Assembly (NCBI GenBank): GCA_036568605.1
Contig: DATCSE010000037.1
Coordinates: forward strand, 1-16,317
Length of the DNA: 16,317 nucleotides
Direction of reading: 5' to 3'
Source: DATCSE01 sp036568605
GTDB lineage: Bacteria > Pseudomonadota > Gammaproteobacteria > Burkholderiales > Burkholderiaceae_C
Below, one piece after another: positions 13,219 through 16,317 of the stretch. Position numbers and translations under genes: made by a program. The notes beneath the pieces were generated by a model. The model made no database searches. It saw only the letters and a program-made list of their open reading frames with translations, and was not told where the DNA came from. Position 1 is the stretch's first letter. Every line of letters starts with the position of its first letter.

Positions 13219-15285
13219 GTGACCCGAACCCGAACCGCCGCCGCGCTTGCGGCGCTTGCCGTCGTCGTTGTCGCTGCTGTTGCGACGGCTGCCGACGCAC
13301 AGACCGCCGCTCCGGCGGAAACCCGCGCACAGACCGCAGGCATCGACCCCGGCGCGATGGACTTGTCGGTCCGCCCGCAGGACGACCTCTGGCTCCACGC
13401 CAACGGCCGGTGGCTCGCCAACACGCCGTTCCCGCCCGACAAGGCCTACATCGGCGTCGGCCAGCAGCTCGGGGACCGCACCCGCGAGCAATTGCGCGCG
13501 CTGGTCGAGGCGGCGCAGCGCACGCCGGAAGACCGCGAAGCGGCGCAGCTCGGCGAGATGTACGCGAGCTTCATGGACGAAGCGACGCTCGAGCAGCGCG
13601 GCCTGCAGCCGCTTCATGCCGAGCTCGCGGCGATCGACACCGTGACCGACAAGCGCCAGCTCGCCGCACTGTTCGCGCGCCTCGGGCTGCTGGGCGTCGG
13701 CAACCCGCTGGGTCTCTACATCGGCGTCGACGACCGCGACTCGACCCGCTATGTGCCGTTCCTCGGCCAAGCGGGCCTGAGCCTGCCGAATCGCGACTAC
13801 TACCTCAAGGTCGACGACGAGAAGTTCAAGGCGGTGCGCGCGAAGCTCGTCGAGTATCACGCGAACCTGTTGAAGCTGGCCGGCGCGAACCCGAACGACG
13901 CGCAGGGCAGCGCGCAGGCGATCCTCGCGCTCGAGACCGAGATCGCGCGGGCGCAGTGGAGCCAGGTCCAGAACCGCGATCCGATCAAAACCTACAACCT
14001 GACCACGCTCGAGGCATTGCCGGGCCAGGCTCCGGCATTCGACTGGACGGCGTATCTGAACGCGACCGGGCTGGCCGGCAAGACGCCGAACCTCGTGGTC
14101 CGCCAGCCCAGCTACCTGAAGGGCCTGGGTGCGCTGCTCGACTCGGTGCCGCTGGCGACCTGGAAGAGCTACGCACGCGTGCATCTGCTCAGCGACTACG
14201 CGCCGTACCTGAACAAGGCCTACGTCGACGAGCGCTTCGCGTTCGTCGGCGGCGTGCTCGCCGGCACGACGCAGAACCGCCCGCGCTGGGAGCGCGGCGT
14301 CCGCCTGCTCGACGAGCACCTCGGCGAGGCGCTGGGCAAGCTGTACGTCGAGAAGCACTTCCCGGCCGAGAGCAAGCGCCGCATGGACGAGATGGTCGCG
14401 AACCTGCTGGCCGCGTACCGCCAGAGCATCACCAAGCTCGATTGGATGGGGCCGCAGACGCGCCAGCGCGCGCTGGAGAAGCTCGCGAAGTTCAACGCGA
14501 AGATCGGCTATCCCAAGCGCTGGATCGACTACCGCGCGATCGAGATCAAGCGCGACGACCTGGTCGGCAACGTGATGCGCGCTCGCGCGTTCGAAGAAGC
14601 ACGCCAGGTCCACAAGCTCGGCAAGCCGGTCGACCGCGACGAGTGGCTGATGACGCCGCAGACCATCAACGCGTACTACGACGCGTCGCTGAACGAGATC
14701 GTGTTCCCGGCCGCGTACCTGCAGCCGCCGTACTTCGACCCGGCGGCCGACGACGCCTTCAACTACGGCTCGGTCGGCGCGACCATCGGCCACGAGATCA
14801 GCCATGGCTTCGACGACGAGGGCAGCCAGTACGACGGCGACGGCAACCTGAAGGACTGGTGGACCGCCGCCGACCGCAAGCGCTTCACCGCGAAGACGCA
14901 GGCGCTGGTCGCACAGTATTCGGCGTTCGAAGCGGTGCCGGGCTACCACGTGAACGGCGAGCTGACCCTGGGCGAGAACATCGCCGACAACTCGGGCCTC
15001 GCGATCGCCTGGAAGGCCTACCAGCTGTCGCTGCACGGCAAGAAGGCGCCGGTCATCGCCGGCACGACCGGCGACCAGCGCTTCTTCCTCGGCTACGCGC
15101 AATCGTGGCGCGGCAAGGAGCGGCCCGAGGCGCTGCTCGCGCAGATCAAGTCCGATCCGCATTCGCCGGATGAATTCCGCGTGATCGGCCCGGTACGCAA
15201 CCTGAACGCGTTCTATTCGACCTTCAAGGTCAAGCCGGGCGACAAGATGTACCTCGCGCCCAAGGATCGCGTCTCGATCTGGTGA
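13219..15285 (+). CDS. Exported M13-family zinc metallopeptidase (neprilysin/PepO-like)
   Basis: M13 peptidases cleave short peptides on the N-side of hydrophobic residues. The 688-residue product (GTG start) has a signal peptide, with a basic start, a hydrophobic core at about 7-25 and a probable cut after ADA (residue 27), so it acts outside the cytoplasm. The N-terminal M13 domain spans about 45-430 and the catalytic domain about 480-688. Zinc ligands are His525 and His529 of HEISH, with Glu526 as catalytic base, and Glu586 of GENIAD with Asp590. The substrate-binding NAYYD motif is at 484-488. The mammalian C-terminal CxxW is reduced to a final Trp, and I see no cysteine anywhere. Neither flanking gene suggests a specific substrate. 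Confidence 0.95.
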   Translation: MTRTRTAAALAALAVVVVAAVATAADAQTAAPAETRAQTAGIDPGAMDLSVRPQDDLWLHANGRWLANTPFPPDKAYIGVGQQLGDRTREQLRALVEAAQRTPEDREAAQLGEMYASFMDEATLEQRGLQPLHAELAAIDTVTDKRQLAALFARLGLLGVGNPLGLYIGVDDRDSTRYVPFLGQAGLSLPNRDYYLKVDDEKFKAVRAKLVEYHANLLKLAGANPNDAQGSAQAILALETEIARAQWSQVQNRDPIKTYNLTTLEALPGQAPAFDWTAYLNATGLAGKTPNLVVRQPSYLKGLGALLDSVPLATWKSYARVHLLSDYAPYLNKAYVDERFAFVGGVLAGTTQNRPRWERGVRLLDEHLGEALGKLYVEKHFPAESKRRMDEMVANLLAAYRQSITKLDWMGPQTRQRALEKLAKFNAKIGYPKRWIDYRAIEIKRDDLVGNVMRARAFEEARQVHKLGKPVDRDEWLMTPQTINAYYDASLNEIVFPAAYLQPPYFDPAADDAFNYGSVGATIGHEISHGFDDEGSQYDGDGNLKDWWTAADRKRFTAKTQALVAQYSAFEAVPGYHVNGELTLGENIADNSGLAIAWKAYQLSLHGKKAPVIAGTTGDQRFFLGYAQSWRGKERPEALLAQIKSDPHSPDEFRVIGPVRNLNAFYSTFKVKPGDKMYLAPKDRVSIW

Positions 15286-15342
15286 TGGCCTGACCGCGGG
15301 CACAATCGGCCGGCCGGCGCCCGCCGGCTCCGCCGTGCCCGC

Positions 15343-16317
15343 ATGACCGAACCCCACCCGCATTCCCGCCAGGCGCTGGCGCAGCGCTTCGGCGAGAACT
15401 ACCGCTGGTTGGTGCTGCTGACGGTGATGATCGGCACGATGGCCTCGATCATGGCCTCGACCATCGTCAACGTTGCGGTGCCCGACATGAGCCGCGTGTT
15501 CAGCCTCGGTCAGGAGCGCGCGCAGTGGCTCTCGGCCGGCTTCATGGCGGCGATGACGCTGTCGATGCTGACGACGCCGTGGCTGCTCGACCGCTTCGGC
15601 TATCGGCACACGTTCGTCGGCGCGGTGCTGCTGCTGATGGCCGGCGGGATCGTCGGCGGATCCAGCCGCTGGTTCGAGCTGGTGCTCGCGATGCGCGTCG
15701 CCGAGGGGCTGGCCGCCGGCGTGCTGCAGCCCATTCCCGCGATCATCGTGATGCGTGCGTTCGGCGCCGGCGAGCAGGGCCGCGCAATGGGCATCTTCGG
15801 CTTCGGCGTCGTGCTTGCGCCGGCGATCGGGCCCAGCGTCGGCGGCGTGCTGGTCGAGTGGTTCGGCTGGCGCTCGATCTTCTTCGTCGTCGTGCCGTTC
15901 AGCCTCGCCGCATGGGCGCTGGCACGGCGTTATCTGCCCGTCGCCGCGCCGGGCGGCATCGAGATCAACCGGCCCGGCACGCGGCTCGACGTGGTCGGGC
16001 TGGTGCTGATTTCGATCGGCGTGCTGACGCTGCTCAACGGCATGGTCGAACTGCGCGGCGACACGCCGATGGTGGGCTGGGCCTTGCTTGCCTGCAGCGC
16101 GACCGCGGTGCTGGGCTTCATCGCCCATCAGCGCCGCGGCGCGCGGCCGCTGATGGAGCTGCGCCTGTTCGGACACCGTGCTTTCGCGATGGGCGGCGTG
16201 GTCGCGTTCACCTATGGCATGGCGCTGTTCGGCTCGACCTACCTCGTGCCGGTGTTCATGCAGATCGGCCTGGCGCTGCCGCCGTCGCAGGCCGGCGTGG
16301 TGCTGCTGCCGGCGGGG
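15343..16317 (+). CDS. DHA2-family MFS drug efflux transporter, EmrB/QacA type (3' end cut by window edge)
   Basis: The first 325 residues are visible and the frame stays open at the right edge. The N-terminus is a short cytoplasmic tail, followed by at least eight hydrophobic segments from residue 22 onward. Family marks include TIVNVAVPDM in TM1 (40-49), motif A as DRFGYRHTF between TM2 and TM3 (83-91), the Arg of TM4 (MRVAEGLAAGVLQP, 117-130), and antiporter motif C in TM5, GFGVVLAPAIGPSVGG (153-168). These fit the 14-TM proton-antiport drug exporters; full members have about 500 residues, so roughly a third is missing. Substrate cannot be told. EmrB usually works with an EmrA adaptor, and none lies upstream; it could lie beyond the edge. 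The start ATG at 15343 has no clear Shine-Dalgarno. A GCCGGC-GCCC-GCCGGC hairpin (15313-15328) lies in the 57-bp gap before it. Confidence 0.93.
   Translation, partial: MTEPHPHSRQALAQRFGENYRWLVLLTVMIGTMASIMASTIVNVAVPDMSRVFSLGQERAQWLSAGFMAAMTLSMLTTPWLLDRFGYRHTFVGAVLLLMAGGIVGGSSRWFELVLAMRVAEGLAAGVLQPIPAIIVMRAFGAGEQGRAMGIFGFGVVLAPAIGPSVGGVLVEWFGWRSIFFVVVPFSLAAWALARRYLPVAAPGGIEINRPGTRLDVVGLVLISIGVLTLLNGMVELRGDTPMVGWALLACSATAVLGFIAHQRRGARPLMELRLFGHRAFAMGGVVAFTYGMALFGSTYLVPVFMQIGLALPPSQAGVVLLPAG

Noticed and set aside
13162..16176. A 1004-codon open frame on the minus strand opposite the M13 peptidase and MFS genes
   Set aside because: It spans two well-supported genes, has no recognisable domain and is full of Arg/His/Ala/Asp as expected from antisense of GC-biased codons.

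Overview
The window is GC-rich chromosomal DNA from a betaproteobacterium, most likely a Burkholderiales member of the Rubrivivax/Leptothrix/Comamonadaceae type. I infer this from the strong G/C third-position bias, the gene families, and the gene order lptA-lptB-rpoN and argS-SPOR-dsbA. It looks like a housekeeping core region. I see no transposase, integrase, phage gene, tRNA, rRNA or CRISPR array, and no intergenic gap above about 205 bp.

Layout. (1) 1-4228, minus strand, in transcription order: lptA, lptB, rpoN, then a THUMP-type 23S rRNA methyltransferase cut by the left edge. lptA and lptB share an ATGA stop/start overlap and supply the periplasmic bridge and ATPase of the LPS exporter; sigma-54 follows. 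The lptB-rpoN and rpoN-methyltransferase gaps hold hairpin-rich repeats. (2) 4433-7684, minus: argS, a membrane-anchored SPOR-domain protein (ATGA overlap with argS), and a periplasmic DsbA oxidoreductase. (3) 7883-9690, plus: a Hanks-type Ser/Thr kinase fused to a C-terminal cyclic-nucleotide-binding domain, divergent from argS, then a small secreted PsiF-repeat protein that ends in a clear intrinsic terminator. (4) 9763-13068: a LysR regulator (minus), divergent from a two-gene plus-strand unit made of an L-2-haloacid dehalogenase and malate synthase, again with an ATGA overlap. The shared AT-richer 100-bp gap probably carries the regulator's sites. (5) 13219-16317, plus: an exported M13 zinc metallopeptidase and an MFS drug-efflux-type transporter cut by the right edge.

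I found no convincing new multi-gene system. The points most worth following are the kinase-CNB fusion; the dehalogenase-malate synthase pair, which would join the two ends of a haloacetate-to-malate route; a 16-residue extension beyond the usual ArgRS C-terminus; and a 17-bp repeat in +/-/+ order behind rpoN that can form mutually exclusive hairpins.
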